Shown: positions 1-13,800, counted from the stretch's first letter. The stretch is DNA of 64,000 bases from Paralvinella palmiformis (GCA_025642065.1 JAODUP010000403.1:47501-111500); one strand, 5' to 3'. The notes: generated by a model not told the origin, from the sequence alone. Numbers and translations are program-made.

Positions 1-192
1 TTGTTGGCTGTTCGGACTTTGGTTCAGGCGCATTGATTAGACGGAAGTTGGATGATGAGTCATTGTAGATAATTATGCACACTTCTCCATCGTGACAATA
101 TTGTATTATTATTAATATGCGATGACTTCTCCGGTTTGTATGTATGACGTACTTCCGGCCACTAACGGGCATTTAATTCCTACGCGCCAGGA

Positions 193-735
193 TTAATCTT
201 GTAGATAATACAGGGACATCCGTCTTTGTGATAGAGGTGACACAGGAACATCTGGGTTCTTTGTGATATACAAGTTATGGAGGCGTATCTGTCTTTCAGA
301 AACAGAGATTATACAGTGGTTTCTCCATTCCAAATATAGAGATAATACAGGGATATCTGACTTACTGATGTCATCATATAGGGACAGCTGTCTATCTGAC
401 ATAGACGTGATACATTGACCCCAGTCTTCTGATATATATATAATACAGATACTCCTGTCTTTCTGGCGTCATGATACGGGGCTAGCTGGTTTATAAAGAT
501 GATATACAGATATTTGTCTTTTTGATACAGACCTGATACAGGGTCAGGTGTCTTCCTGATAGAGAAATAATATGAGGATCTGTCCATTGTCATATGTCAG
601 GGTCATTATATATGTCCTTCTGATATAATGATTATGCAGAGCAATTTGTCTTTCTCGTATAAAGATAATACACATACATAGGTCTTTATGACATAGAGAT
701 AATCTTTCCGATATATAGAAACACAAAGTTTCTAA
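193..735. repeat. Degenerate minisatellite, unit about 33-34 bp
   Basis: About 15 imperfect units, each roughly AGATAATACAGGGACATCTG then TCTTTCTGATATAG. The short ORFs read through it are by-products of the repeat. Confidence 0.75.
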
Positions 736-1138
736 CTGTACAAACGTTTGCAATTATACGAGCTGCAGTAGTAGTAGTCGAGGTAGTAGTAGTAGTAGTA
801 ATGGCCTAAAAGGCAGTTATTAAGGTGGGGTGTTCTTGGAGGAAGACGCAGATGCTTTGTATTTCCCAACGCGGATAAATTATAAATAAATCTATAATTT
901 CTTATATATGACATATTCAGCAGATTGTGCCATTATACTGAATGACCATAAACTCCCATAGCCAAAACGTGCTCGTGTTAATTGTGACGTATTGGAGCCG
1001 TCAACGTCACCATGTTTGATGCTTTCAACATCTTAACTATCCTAAGCCGTAGTCATTACCTTTGTCAGATAGTCACTCATTTACAGCTGTTTACAGGTGG
1101 GAGTGGCGCCGACACATAAGAGGAGTTAGGGGGACATA

Positions 1139-1262
1139 TGACCGAGGAGTGTCTCCCTAGGGAAACAAATCCCCAAAACGCTTGAGCCGGATTCGAGCCC
1201 ACAACCTAGAAGGTTGCAGGGCAATTCTCTTACAACTGTGCCATGAGAATGCCCTTCAATCA
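1139..1262 (-). mobile_element. tRNA-derived SINE, family 1
   Basis: The - strand reads CATGGCACAGTTGTAAGAG (A-box-like), GGGCTCGAATCCGGC (B-box-like), then a body with TTTCCCTAGGGAGACAC. Related copies or pieces lie at 27765-27868 and 56335-56385. Confidence 0.7.
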
Positions 1263-1649
1263 CGCTGCCTTTCTTTTTTCTCGGATGACTGACTGCCTCC
1301 ACTGACTGATTGACGCACACACACCAGAGAGCACATGCACCCACAAACGCACACACACATACACACACACGCACGAATAAAACTTATACAAGGATAAATA
1401 AATAAAACCAGCGAAGGGGGGGGAATGGTACATCCCAGTAAAGCAATAACTAATCTCTTTGGTTTCCACGTTGTTCACACCTCAAACATATTGTAGAAGG
1501 GCCACAACCGTACGGGAATAACATGTTCAGATGAAACATCCCACAGCTAGTGCTAGCATTCAAACTGAAAATGAATAAACCTGAAGCATATCGACTAGTC
1601 TTGTCATGTTCTTGCACACACAGATATACACCCAATTACAACATACACC

Positions 1650-1830
1650 GCAGAGAAAATGTAACTGTAAATGTATCTAGATATATATTTGGAACGTAAC
1701 TATAACTTATCTAGACACATTCATAAATCATGTATCTAGATACGTAGCCGTATCTGAGCACATTTCGGTGCAACTGTACCTAATCCGGATACATCTGAAA
1801 TGTATCTGCCTGAGGTCTGGCGCTGGTTGT
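1650..1830 (-). repeat. TATCTAGATAC-rich dispersed repeat
   Basis: Repeated TATCTAGATA motifs (about 1675, 1733) with AACTGTAA spacers. It ends with AGACCTCAGGCAGATACATT on the - strand. A relative in the other orientation lies at 59165-59320, also with CCAGACCTGG at its edge. Probably an old non-autonomous DNA transposon. Confidence 0.45.
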
Positions 1831-2453
1831 CTGCAGTACAGTGAACCACCAACACTGTTCTGCGAGAGCGCCCTGAATAATTCGGGGTAAGCCAATAACG
1901 ACTCCGAGCGAGAAAAGTTCAAATAATCTAAAATAGCTGAATTATTCAACAAGAGAGCATATTATGTAAATATCCATTAGTACGCCGCCGTTTTGTTTCT
2001 ATGCAAATCAGCTGGCGCCGTATCAACACGAGAAACCGAATGAATGGATTAAGTGTGAAAAAACGAAGTGCTGCCGATTTAAGCAGCGCCCACTCGGTCC
2101 CCGAACGCTCTTAACGTGGTAAACGATGCCGACGTTCTACATAACTCGAGCACTCAGGGGGCATCCAGAGACAAAGGCCCGCCCCCGCGACCAAAACCCG
2201 CACCAATGCATCATGCAATCGGTCTGCATTATCGGGGTGACGGACAAGGTCATTCGAAATAAAAGCTAAGTCTGACAGCATGTCACTCGGCATGTCAGTG
2301 CGCGTAACTCTTTATATCGAAGATGGTTTGGCTTATCTGCTCCAGAACAGCTGACAACTCACTGTCGTTTGGGGATTTAGAATCGCCATCCGGAGCCTCT
2401 AAAAGGTGACGAGACTAAATTATATATGTGTGCTGCGTATGCTGTTAAGACTC

Positions 2454-2643
2454 AATCACTCACTCACTCACTCACTCACTCGACCTGCTAACAAAATCGG
2501 TTCTATTTTAGCCACAATAATTAATCTTTTATTAATATATGCTATTAACATAAACACACCCATACGTACACACAATGGGAGAGAAAGGGGGAGGGGGAGA
2601 GAGAGGGAGAGACGGAGAGAGAGTAGGAGAAGGAGAGAGAGAA
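2454..2643. repeat. CACT tetranucleotide run and GA-rich low-complexity tract
   Basis: (ACTC)n at 2454-2482 and a purine tract of GAGA/GGGA at 2578-2643, with AT-rich sequence between. Confidence 0.9.
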
Positions 2644-2983
2644 ATTGTGAACCCCACCTAGTGATATACACCACAAGTGATAAGATTTACTATGATTCTA
2701 GGCCACAGAGGACGAACCTCGAATACTAATTTGTACGGAATCATGCCGGGGATACCCAGAAGTCCAGAAGGGTTCGGGTATATACGCCTATGATCACTGG
2801 TTCACACTCTGCGTTAACACTGACGTGAATTGAATTGTCCCAATATCCACATAAGTAATTAAAATATTTCTGCAGCGTTATAAAATTATATTATAGCTCA
2901 GCGATAACCTGTCGTATTGGATGGCCAGTGTAGCTATCGACAAGGCAATAGCCATTGTGACCCGAGTCGTGACATGATAACTT

Positions 2984-4240
2984 CTGGCCGCTGACGTGTG
3001 TGATGCCGGCTGGATGTGATCCTGTGGTCATGGCGTCTTAGCTTCTTTTAGATGTTGGCACATCGTTATCCGGAAGGACTACCGTTTGCTTTGAAGTGGT
3101 AATTGTGTGTATGTTCTCCTGGTGTGCAGTCGGAAATGCGCGGCGTTGCAGACTCTGAGTACGAGGGAGCGAAACTCCTATTAGCTGTCTCCTGTGTTAA
3201 TGGATTGTTTCATTTGGCAACAAAAAGCCGCAAGTGTGATCGTCTAATTTCTGTGAGGAATAACCGGTCCCGAGCTTAAACAAAGCACTTTCTCGCTTAC
3301 GTCCTTGCTCCGTCATTCTCGCTGATCGACCGACTCACTCATCACTTTTTGACTGATTGACTGACTCACTCACTCAGAGCACCACAAATACCGGGGCCGT
3401 GGTGGTTGACCTGGTTCGCCGTTCTCAAACAACTGGTCGGGGTAGTTTTAATCTCGGGAAGCATCTGTTTATGGAACTAGATTATAATAAGGTACTCAAG
3501 GTCAAAAGGTTGATAAAACCAAATCGAAGTCAGACTGTTTATCTAATGTATCCGATCAATAAATAAATGCTAAAGCTTCGTTGAGAGGAGACAGGTAATA
3601 ATCTAGCTCTAATTACCTGGCTCAGTGTTTGTTATTGAACTGGCTGAGTACAGGGAACATGTTGGTGTTTTATACAGAAATAGGGAGGTCATTTCAGTGT
3701 GTGGAAGATATCTTTAGCTGTTCTTCACGGTGGATAAAATCAGTTAAATGTCAAGCGAAGAAAATGATAAATGCTGCTACGATCAAGGTCTAGCTTCTGG
3801 TCTTTGACCAGAATAGATCGTTAAGTGTGTGTGTTAGCATGTGTCTGTGCGCGCGCACGTTCTTCCGTTCTGCACCTTTCTTTGACTTATCTATGCGAAC
3901 TTGGACTATGACGTAAACGCAACAGGGTGTGGGAGTGGTTGGGAAAGGGCAGAGTTCTCGGTGGATTCGATTTTATTCCTATAATCAATCCCGTTTTGTT
4001 TGTGTTGTGTTTAATTAAGTCGGTTTGTGAAAACTTCTCATCGCTGAACCTTGCTCGGACCGGAAGAGTTGTATGTTATAGAGGAGATGAAAGGGGCGTA
4101 AACTGTTTGTGGCATGTTAACAAATTCATACAAAAAGTGAACTTCGTTAACAGGGTGGGTCCATGCGTTGTTACGACATTTGGGTCTCTTTGACCGCTCT
4201 CATCGATGATATTATTATTAGTAATAGTTGTAGTATTAAT
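2984..4240 (+). repeat. Left arm of large inverted duplication
   Basis: A 1257-bp arm whose reverse complement occurs at 5004-6290. Reading both arms side by side I found three substitutions plus one 30-bp tandem insertion in the right arm. It contains an 88-aa ORF (3927-4193) with no recognised similarity and an 8-bp-stem hairpin (3795-3813). The two arms are separated by 763 bp of unique sequence (4241-5003). No target-site duplication is visible at the outer ends. Confidence 0.97.
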
Positions 4241-5003
4241 TTCAGATTTTGTGATAACACCGTGATGGACAACATATCAAACATGTGTTCACGCGTTACA
4301 TCATCAGCAGCTTACAGTTACAAGTACACACAGTTATACGGGCACTTTAAAGTTATTAGATTTTGTCTCAAGTCGTATGGCGATATATGTGTTTACAGCG
4401 GCAGCCTCCACTTTTAGAAGTGCACCGTCTTCTGGAATTGTTCAGTTATTTTCTAAAGTTGTAGAGTTTTGATATAAATATGTCTACACCATAACAATTT
4501 CTAACAAAGATTTAGGTTTACTGTAGAGCACCCCAAAAATAAATATCACCAGCTGTGACCTGTATTCCGTGAACAGGGAAATTCGGTGGACTTGGCCGTC
4601 AACTGTGGATCAGCAAAATGAAGTGACAGCCCTGGACCCTGTGGAGCCTAGATTTGATTATTACATATGATGGCGAGTTCTGCGACAGCGCAATGGCGGA
4701 GTTACCCGTCGGAGCAGCACACACCCAGAATGATCCTACCTATTAACATGGACGTATATGCTGACTGGCATGGGCCAGGCTGTGGTATCACTGACATTAC
4801 TATAAATGGAAAAGAGTTCATAAATTGTGTCATCATTATATAAGTATATCCCTGGCTGTTACGCTTAGAATCATCTAGGACATACTGCCGACGCGCGAGA
4901 GAGAAATAAAGCCATCAGATGAAACATCCCCCATACGCACAGCTAGCTATCAGTATATGAATCCATTTCAATTAATAACAACATATACAACAGCAAAAAC
5001 AAC
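4241..5003. other. Spacer of the inverted duplication
   Basis: Unique 763-bp sequence between the arms. It holds a short SINE-tail-like fragment (GATGAAACATCCC at 4919) and otherwise nothing recognised. Confidence 0.6.
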
Positions 5004-6290
5004 ATTAATACTACAACTATTACTAATAATAATATCATCGATGAGAGCGGTCAAAGAGACCCAAATGTCGTAACAACGCATGGACCCACCCTGTTAACGA
5101 AGTTCACTTTTTGTATGAATTTGTTAACGAAGTTCACTTTTTGTATGAATTTGTTAACATGCCACAAACAGTTTACGCCCCTTTCATCTCCTCTATAACA
5201 TACAACTCTTCCGGTCCGAGCAAGGTTCAGCGATGAGAAGTTTTCACAAACCGACTTAATTAAACACAACACAAACAAAACGGGATTGATTATAGGAATA
5301 AAATCGAATCCACCGAGAACTCTGCCCTTTCCCAACCACTCCCACACCCTGTTGCGTTTACGTCATAGTCCAAGTTCGCATAGATAAGTCAAAGAAAGGT
5401 GCAGAACGGAAGAACGTGCGCGCGCACAGACACATGCTAACACACACACTTAACGATCTATTCTGGTCAAAGACCAGAAGCTAGACCTTGATCGTAGCAG
5501 CATTTATCATTTTCTTCGCTTGACATTTAACTGATTTTATCCACCGTGAAGAACAGCTAAAGATATCTTCCACACACTGAAATGACCTCCCTATTTCTGT
5601 ATAAAACACCAACATGTTCCCTGTACTCAGCCAGTTCAATAACAAACACTGAGCCAGGTAATTAGAGCTAGATTATTACCTGTCTCCTCTCAACGAAGCT
5701 TTAGCATTTATTTATTGATCGGATACATTAGATAAACAGTCTGACTTCGATTTGGTTTTATCAACCTTTTGACCTTGAGTACCTTATTATAATCTAGTTC
5801 CATAAACAGATGCTTCCCGAGATTAAAACTACCCCGACCAGTTGTTTGAGAACGGCGAACCAGGTCAACCACCACGGCCCCGGTATTTGTGGTGCTCTGA
5901 GTGAGTGAGTCAGTCAATCAGTCAAAAAGTGATGAGTGAGTCGATCGATCAGCGAGAATGACGGAGCAAGAACGTAAGCGAGAAAGTGCTTTGTTTAAGC
6001 TCGGGACCGGTTATTCCTCACAGAAATTAGACGATCACACTTGCGGCTTTTTGTTGCCAAATGAAACAATCCATTAACACAGGAGACAACTAATAGGAGT
6101 TTCGCTCCCTCGTACTCAGAGTCTGCAACGCCGCGCATTTCCGACTGCACACCAGGAGAACATACACACAATTACCACTTCAAAGCAAACGGTAGTCCTT
6201 CCGGATAACGATGTGCCAACATCTAAAAGAAGCTAAGACGCCATGACCACAGGATCACATCCAGCCGGCATCACACACGTCAGCGGCCAG
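5004..6290 (-). repeat. Right arm of large inverted duplication
   Basis: A 1287-bp reverse-complement copy of 2984-4240. The length difference is exactly one extra 30-bp unit (GTTAACGAAGTTCACTTTTT followed by GTATGAATTT), tandemly duplicated at about 5095-5154. Near-identity means the duplication is recent or is maintained by gene conversion, unless it is an assembly artefact. Confidence 0.97.
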
Positions 6291-6472
6291 ATCGGACCAC
6301 CTGCGGCATGATCCGTGGATAGCCCACTACCGTGTAGAGAAATCCCCGTTCAACAAGGGATACTCTGCCCTTTGGATCCTATTAGAACGCGGCTAAGCGC
6401 GGTATTTAAGGCAAGCAACCGTCTGACCCAGTCCCGCTTCGGCCCCGTCTACGTCTTATTCCACTCCGTGTA

Positions 6473-6898
6473 ATGTATGGAATCAATTTTTCACGGCGGC
6501 CACAAAACCTCACGTCGGTCCAAAAGAGCGTTATAGACTCAGGTCGAGGAGGACGCCGCGCGGCATATCAATATAATTCGGTGCAGCAGGCGGATGCTGG
6601 GATGTCCTTCGCTTTATCTGATGCTGCAGACGCTGGCTACCTGATGTCTACCGATCTGAGGCGAAGAGTGGACCCGCCAACAATAAGTCACGTTCAGTTT
6701 TTTATCTCCGAACATTCGGAGCTCGTTAAGGGCCGGCAGGTAATACGAACTCGTAAACTGGTAGACGTTAATGCCAATTGTCGTTTATCAACTCATGGCC
6801 TTCACTTTTCAAGGCTACGGCAGATCGAACCCGATAACCTGACTTACCTATCGATCTCCGATGATGTACCCAGAGGCAGATCAGACCTGTCCGTTTAA
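6473..6898 (+). other. 141-codon open reading frame, no recognised similarity
   Basis: Begins 183 bp right of the inverted duplication. A TATTTAAG motif lies about 70 bp upstream of the ATG at 6400-6407. The translation (starts MYGINFSRRPQNL, ends GRSDLSV) is low in hydrophobic blocks and matches no family I know. ORFs of comparable length occur by chance elsewhere in this window, so coding status is doubtful. Confidence 0.15.
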
Positions 6899-7034
6899 TG
6901 CAAACCAAACAATTAGAAAGTATTTGTTTTCAAAATTTCCGGACCACTTAAGTCCTGAACCACAAGTCAGTAAATAACCAATCCGATTCGAATCAGGACC
7001 GGTTTGCTATCGACTGTGCTGTCTGAGTACCCTA

Positions 7035-7645
7035 TCCAGAAGAGCGGTAATAATGAGATATTAATGAGGCTGAGATATTTGTCATTGGCGAGAAGGTCAT
7101 ACATGTTATAGATAAGGCGAGAGCTATCAGATAACAGAGATGGTCATGAGTAGCAAACCATAGATACGGTTCTGGCTAGCAGACCGAAGAGGTCATATTT
7201 CTAGCAGGCTGAGGAGGTGATGAGAGATAGCAGCTCATTGGGAAAGACCACAGAGTAGATCATAGCTAACTGGCTACTGGATAATCTCAGGCGTTAGCGG
7301 GTCAATGAAGAGATCGCAGATTACAGGCCATCGAGAATAGGAAAGTTAACAGGACATAGAACAGGTCGTAGACTAAGAGACAAAGGGTCATGACTAACAA
7401 ATCACAGAGGCAAAAACCCAAATAACAGATCACGTAGAAGGAGTCATAGCCAACAGATCAAAGAGAAGGCCATAGCTAAATTTTAGCTAAAAATCACAGG
7501 GAAGTCCATAACCAACAAATCATAGATAAGGCCATAGATAACAGATCACAGATAAGGCTATAGCTGGCACATCATAATCATAAACATTAGATCACATAGA
7601 AGGTCATAGCTAGCAAACCATGGATAAGGCAACAGCTAGCAGCCG
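7035..7645. repeat. Degenerate minisatellite, unit about 27 bp
   Basis: Imperfect units of the form CAGATCACAGATAAGGCCAT followed by AGCTAAC, best preserved at 7480-7640 and fading leftwards. No coding content. Confidence 0.72.
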
Positions 7646-7969
7646 TGTGACGTACATGTACTTGTTGACTACTAGCTTCTAGGTCACATTTGAACAAACT
7701 GATCACCGCCGGGGGGGGGGGATCTGAGGGTGGAGGCCAGTGGACCAAGCAATAGATACGATTACTTGGTACAGTCTAATAATATAATTTGTTTGACGGA
7801 GTCATTGAACCGCGCCCTGGCTCAGTTGTTCTTGAACTCACTATTCTAACGACGCCCCTACTGACCAGAACAATAGATGTGTTGTACATGTACAAACATG
7901 CATCAACATCAATTCCCCGAGGGGGTATACCATATCTACCTATTAAAGGCTACGCATCGACGTCCGTGT

Positions 7970-8095
7970 CGTCGAATCATATAATCACTAATGGTCGAAT
8001 CAACCAGAAAGCACTAATAAAGACCAACAGCCTGTTGGCAGATTCAAACCAGTGACCTCCCGATTTCTAGTTTGGCATTTTACCAATGAGAAAAC
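7970..8095 (-). mobile_element. tRNA-like SINE fragment
   Basis: The - strand reads TTCTCATTGGTAAAATGCC (A-box-like) and CACTGGTTTGAATCTGCC (B-box-like), followed by GGTTGATTCGACCATTAGTG. Confidence 0.4.
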
Positions 8096-8924
8096 ATGAC
8101 GTAAATATACACGGTAAACAATCGCTATGGTAACCGCTATCACCTTTTCATCTTTATTATGTTACATTTCGATATTATGATAGAATGTGTTGTATTGTGC
8201 TTATCGGGGTTTTATTGTGCATCTACATGAAAGTATAAAGACGCTTTATTAAATATACATTATTATCATTATTATTATTATTATTACACAATGTGAATAA
8301 CTGCTGCTTTCACAACTGCTCCACGCTGCAATCTTCCAGGTCAAGGTTCGAATCGTACTCATACCCGTGCTTATGTGATCAGTGCTGGGCCTAAACAGAC
8401 CATTTACTCACGTGCAGCTGCTGCTGCTGTTCTCTTCCATATTTACTCCGCTTACAGCAGTAGCATCAGTAATATTATAGTTCTATACCACTCGGTGGTA
8501 TGCCGTAGTAGTTACCCACCCCCACCTCAGGAGGGTTCTATGTACAATATTTGTTATCATATTATGACAGATCCCATGGGTTGGGGGGGGGGGAGATTGG
8601 AGAGGAGGGAAGAATAACTGCGGTCATCGAGTACTTTATGTACAGCGTTCGAGCCCTCCCTACCTGGTGCCCAGGGGCACCATGGCCGATAATTTCTGTT
8701 ATCTTCGCGGGATGTCGACATGACGTACGTAGACATGGCCACTTTACTCTGTCAATAAAACTAGTGAATACCACCGCCAGCAGCTGTGGACATAACCTGG
8801 TCTCACTACACTATGGTTACGATCCCAACGTTGGTACAACGTTTATATGACGTTTATACAACGTTAATAATAAATGGCCGTACAACGTGACGCTGGTTTT
8901 ATGTGCTACCATGACAGAGGCAGC

Positions 8925-9235
8925 TGTTGTAGAGATCGGAGTAATAAGGTCCTCTCTTCAGTCCACTTGTCCATCTTAACAGAGACGGAGCTGGATAGTC
9001 CAGTCCATTTGGCTATGTAAACACGGCTGATTGGTCCATTTGTCTCTCCAGATAGATATATTGCTGATTAGGCCAATAGTCCTCTTGAAAGATGCATAAC
9101 TGATTAGTTTATTTCCGAACTTTAAATGGTACACAGCTGGTTAGTCCATTTGTTTCTCCGAGTGATAACCAGCTGGTTAGTCCATTTGGCCCTTAAATCT
9201 ATACACAGTTGGTTAGTCCAAATGGACTCAGAATA
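8925..9235. repeat. Degenerate minisatellite, unit about 36-40 bp
   Basis: About seven units sharing CAGCTGGTTAGTCCATTTG, each followed by a variable CTCTCCGA or AAATCTATA segment. The right end is the better preserved. Confidence 0.7.
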
Positions 9236-10842
9236 AACTGAGATTCGAGCCCATGACTAATGAAATGCGCTATTGAGTTATTGTGGTCTTTCCAGGCAGC
9301 ATTAAGGAGTGGTCGCCTTAAAGATCACCGAAATACACTAAATAACCTCCCTTAACATACCAACCAACCTCAAAGGACTACGTGTCTTAACTTCATCTGT
9401 TTAACAGTCCAACCAGCCAGGTATTAACCAGCCTTAATTAAGCACCTAGTTAACACAGCATTAAAAGTGATTTGTCCAATTCATCAGTATCTTAATTAAT
9501 CAAGAGATTAGAATACAATTTAAGATACGACGGAGACTAGTCTTAGTCTTATTCGTAAGAGAACAAAGACATATTTTATACTACACCTGCCACGTTATTA
9601 CAACACATTGGTGGACACGTCCGATGTCTATATATCTAAATATGTTTGTATGTAAACAGCTAGCTTGCTAGGCAACCAGCACACTGGATGATAGACAAAC
9701 CTATAGAAATACAAGCGGGCTAGCATATTATTGGCCATATTTCACTAAGAAGGAAATCGCCAGATTGATGAAATACTGAGTATTCTTTCAATTTAACAAA
9801 TGACAAATTGCAAAACTATCTATTAGAAATGTGACATTTTCCAATGCTAGATCATATAACGTCTTATTTGGGCACAAATTTCTGACAACTGAACATTCTC
9901 TGGGTCGCTAACACACAGACACACACTGCACAAGAGGGAGCAGCATGAGAGGGGGAAGGGGGGGAGAGAGAGGGAAAGAGGTAATTTGTGCCACTCTCAG
10001 TAAAAAGAGAGATGCCCTCGCCAATATTCACTTACCGGAAAGCGGTGCTTTACATAACCGAGGGCTAAAGCCTTGACAGTGGCGGCAAACACTGGATGCA
10101 AATACCACCGTCCATTTATCACATCTTCGGGGAAAATTCGCTCAGAATTCATGACCATCGACAAAGGGCTGAGAATACATCCATCCGACTACTCTCTCGA
10201 CACCGCGGGCAAACATTCTGACGGGCAGAATGAGATTTATGCCAAAAACATCACTTAATCACATTTCGGATTCCTGGCGCCATTGTCATAAAATGCCAAG
10301 AGATCAAGCGCCAGTTGTCGTGTGCACGAATACACAGATTGAAATCCAGGCCCCAACCGGTCGTTCAGAGAACATGAACTGATTACTGTTCAAATACGTT
10401 CCGGATCTGGGTGAGAATCGTATTCTATGCGGATTGTGTGATATGATTGTGTAGACGTGTCACGGCTCAGTGGGTATTTTATGGTATATAAGATACTATA
10501 AGTATAACTCTGTTGTACTTTAAATCGATGATAATAAATTATCCGAGATCGCTATCTACAGCTGGGATGATCCTCTACTGTCACAGGGTAATTCATATTT
10601 TAGTCAGCGGTTAATGATTATACGAAGTGTACCCCCTTGAAACAGGCCGACGTCTGACTACCGATGTCCAAACACTCACAAGAGACAGATAATCTATCCA
10701 ACAGGAAGCAGAAACAGCGATAATGGAACCATTTCGCTGCTAAAACCTGCACGTGCCAAGTGACAAAAACTGCCACGACGCTGAAAACAGTACGAAAAAC
10801 CTGCATTTTCTGAAAGTGAAAACGGCTTGTTAAAAAGAAGAC

Positions 10843-10874
10843 TCAACAACAACAACAACAACAACAACAACAAA
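10843..10874. repeat. CAA trinucleotide repeat
   Basis: About ten CAA units. Confidence 0.95.
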
Positions 10875-13800
10875 AATACCAACCATAAAAATAACATCAA
10901 CGGGGGAAACCATTTCGAATAGCAGCTTTCGTTGCCTTGTGGTTCCTTGGGGACCTTCGTGATGTAAGCAGCGCGAGGACGACTCAACGCAATCTCATTT
11001 AGACAATGAAAGTACGGGGCCACCCGCTGTATAGAAGGGGGGATGGGTGGATGGCTGGCAGCTTGACAACATACGATGATGAAATGTGCTCGAAGTGCTC
11101 GCTTAGAAGATAGCCGCCGTATCTGCTATACGGGAGCCGACGGCTCATCTGACTTGCAGATTATCCGATGGACGACTCTCAGCGAACAATGAAGAATACG
11201 TGAACTTTTATGCTCGTAAAGGCTGAAGAAGTCCATCTCAGGCCGTGACTGGTAGAAAAAAGTTACCGGATTAGTGAACATGAAGATGTGGGGGGGGGAA
11301 CCTGGGGTGTCGGCCAAGATAGCCCGTGGGCTGGTATGTACGTGCACACATACACACTGTAACTCATTAACAAATCCGCATTTAATTATTTCAAGTAAAA
11401 ACAAGGCAGAATAAAAAAGAGGATGAAGTTTACAGAATTAAACGCATTAAGTCATAGTTAATTATACTACTTAATGAGGGTTGATTTAAAATATCCCAAT
11501 CTAGTCACCTAATTGATTGTACGAGGGATGGGCATCACCTATAATAATGGATCATTTGTAACTAATTATTACGATTTCCCATAACATCCTACAACTTATG
11601 GCGATATTTCGGGCCATAAAAATAGGATTGTATTATTATAATTAGTTATTACTAAAGAATACAACTTAATTATTTATTAAACTGTGCAAAGGAAATATTA
11701 GCTATTTTGTACTTAGCCGAGTGCATCCTAGGAGCTATATTTAGAAACAAAATATAGACTAATAAAAAATATATATAATGAGGTCAAATCAGGATAAATG
11801 TTTAATTTCACAGGTTGCCAGTCAATAAAAACGCCTATTCTCTTACTGATGTCACCAAACAACGTCCGGACATGGTGAAAGTGAGAAACTGGTGATTATC
11901 CAGTGATTGAAGCAACGTGGACAATGGCTGTAAGTAATTTCGCTCAAATCACGTGGCCTGATAAATGTCCCTGACCTGTAAGACGATGACCACAGGCCGA
12001 GGGCCGCTCGCCACAGGCGAACAATAGAGACCTAATGACCGGACACTATCCAGATAACGGTGGCAGCGAACTGGCTTCCAATTAACAGTGCCTGAAGCGG
12101 ACGGCCAAACTCTAGCCACCAATCACATCCAGGGAACGTTGCGCAAACTGCCACATAACGTTAGCCAATCGGGTGGTGATTGGCAATTCTTTATCGCCCG
12201 GAGGGCAATTATCTGGACAGTGAGAGAAGCCGGGGGTCTGCCAGAGTGAAAGATTCACAGAAGCGATTCGGGTTTAGATGCACGGCTTTATTCTGAATCA
12301 CTAAACTAGCAACGGCGTGACAAAGGTGCCGGCTTGGGCACCAGGCCCTGATGCACAGGATTAGAGATGAATGAAGGTGTGCGCTGTGCAAATCAAGTCC
12401 ACGCTGGCAATCGCTGAACTTCAGCATTAAAAGCTGGCCTGGGCCAAATTGGGCAGATTATGTTTTCAAATGGACAGCTGACTCTTACTATCTAGCTTAG
12501 CCTCTGGCGTCAACAAGCCAAGATTTAAAAAATATACAGACAATAATACGTAACAATATATAATATTATTGTCTAAATTAAGAAAGCACCATTATTCATC
12601 ATTCATGGGATAGAACACCTAACAACTATAATTATATTCTCTAATTAAAGGGCTCTGTTTCATTTGATTCACTAAATGGGTTGTTTACATAAATGGATCG
12701 TGATAACTCGGTAACAAAGTGAGGGAGATTTGGGAAGACCTCAGTCTGGAGCCCTAAATAATAACAACACCAATAATAATATTAAAGATTATATTAAATT
12801 CAGAAATAATCGAAACAAAATGGTGTATAATTACTGCATTTTTCAGTAAATTTAGCATCTTTGCTTGTGGTGAACTGCTGCAACAGTTGAAAAATGATCC
12901 CAAACAGCAAATACGGCACCAGCAATACCTTCGCAGTTGCATCAGTTGGTGTCTGATCGTGGCAAGCCAAAATCAACAGAGATAAAAGCCTATGGAATAC
13001 TCCAGCGTAAACTTCTTTTATCAATGTATAAAGTCAACATTCACGTGGTCATCCCATGTGGCGAAGACGACCGTGTTTGTACAATCCCCGGTCGACCCCA
13101 GTCCCAATGTTACTCACCTGAGACATCAGAATGTCTTTACACTGCGGTCTATCTAAACACCACGCTTTAAAAGACCACCCAGAAAGTGGACCGAGATAAA
13201 CATCAAAGATGCGGAACCTTCTTAAATAATGGCTAAACACTTACAAAGATAAATGAAAGCTGACTGATGTCTACCTTCCCCCAACACGCCATTAATAATG
13301 AATCACAAGAGTTTCCCCCTTTCCAGGATGTTTCACTCTTGTTACTATCTCCGAGAACATTCGCACGCCATTAATCCATCCATAACTGCTCAAATCAGGC
13401 CAAGTAATGTTTACCAACAATTATCATATTATCCTGGATATTAAATGTATATGTCTATACTTTACCCATTATGAACATTTTGTCCACGGATAAGCGACGT
13501 TGGAATACAAGTTACACATTTCATAACCGTATATAGTCACACAAATCTAAATAGAAATATGACTGCCATCGTATCTATTATGGGTGTCTGTATACATGAA
13601 TTGGTGAAATGATGACACATACATAGCTGCCAAATTAAAAACTTTAACATCTTTCTTCTAAGTTCTCATTTAAGCTTAATATGCATGACTTCACTCCAAG
13701 CTATTGGACTTCAAATGGAAAAATCATACTGATGAAATTGCAGATGCATAAATTACTTAAAAACTGCATTTTTGTTTGTTTACAACTTTTTTACTTGATG

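Noticed and set aside
1139..1262. Possible functional tRNA gene
   Set aside because: It has A- and B-box-like motifs but no proper acceptor stem, and continues into a SINE body; the same applies to the other tRNA-like heads.
3795..3813. Hairpin TTCTGGTC-TTT-GACCAGAA
   Set aside because: An 8-bp stem is expected by chance in a sequence this long, and no regulatory context was seen.
3927..4193. 88-codon ORF present in both arms of the inverted duplication
   Set aside because: No similarity recognised; its duplication simply reflects the inverted repeat, so two copies are not evidence of selection.
9997..10200. - strand open segment ending at a GTAAGT-like site (reads VFAATVKALALGYVKHRF)
   Set aside because: Briefly resembled the LGYK.R.V part of IMMP2L, but upstream and downstream residues do not fit and no usable acceptor aligns the phase.
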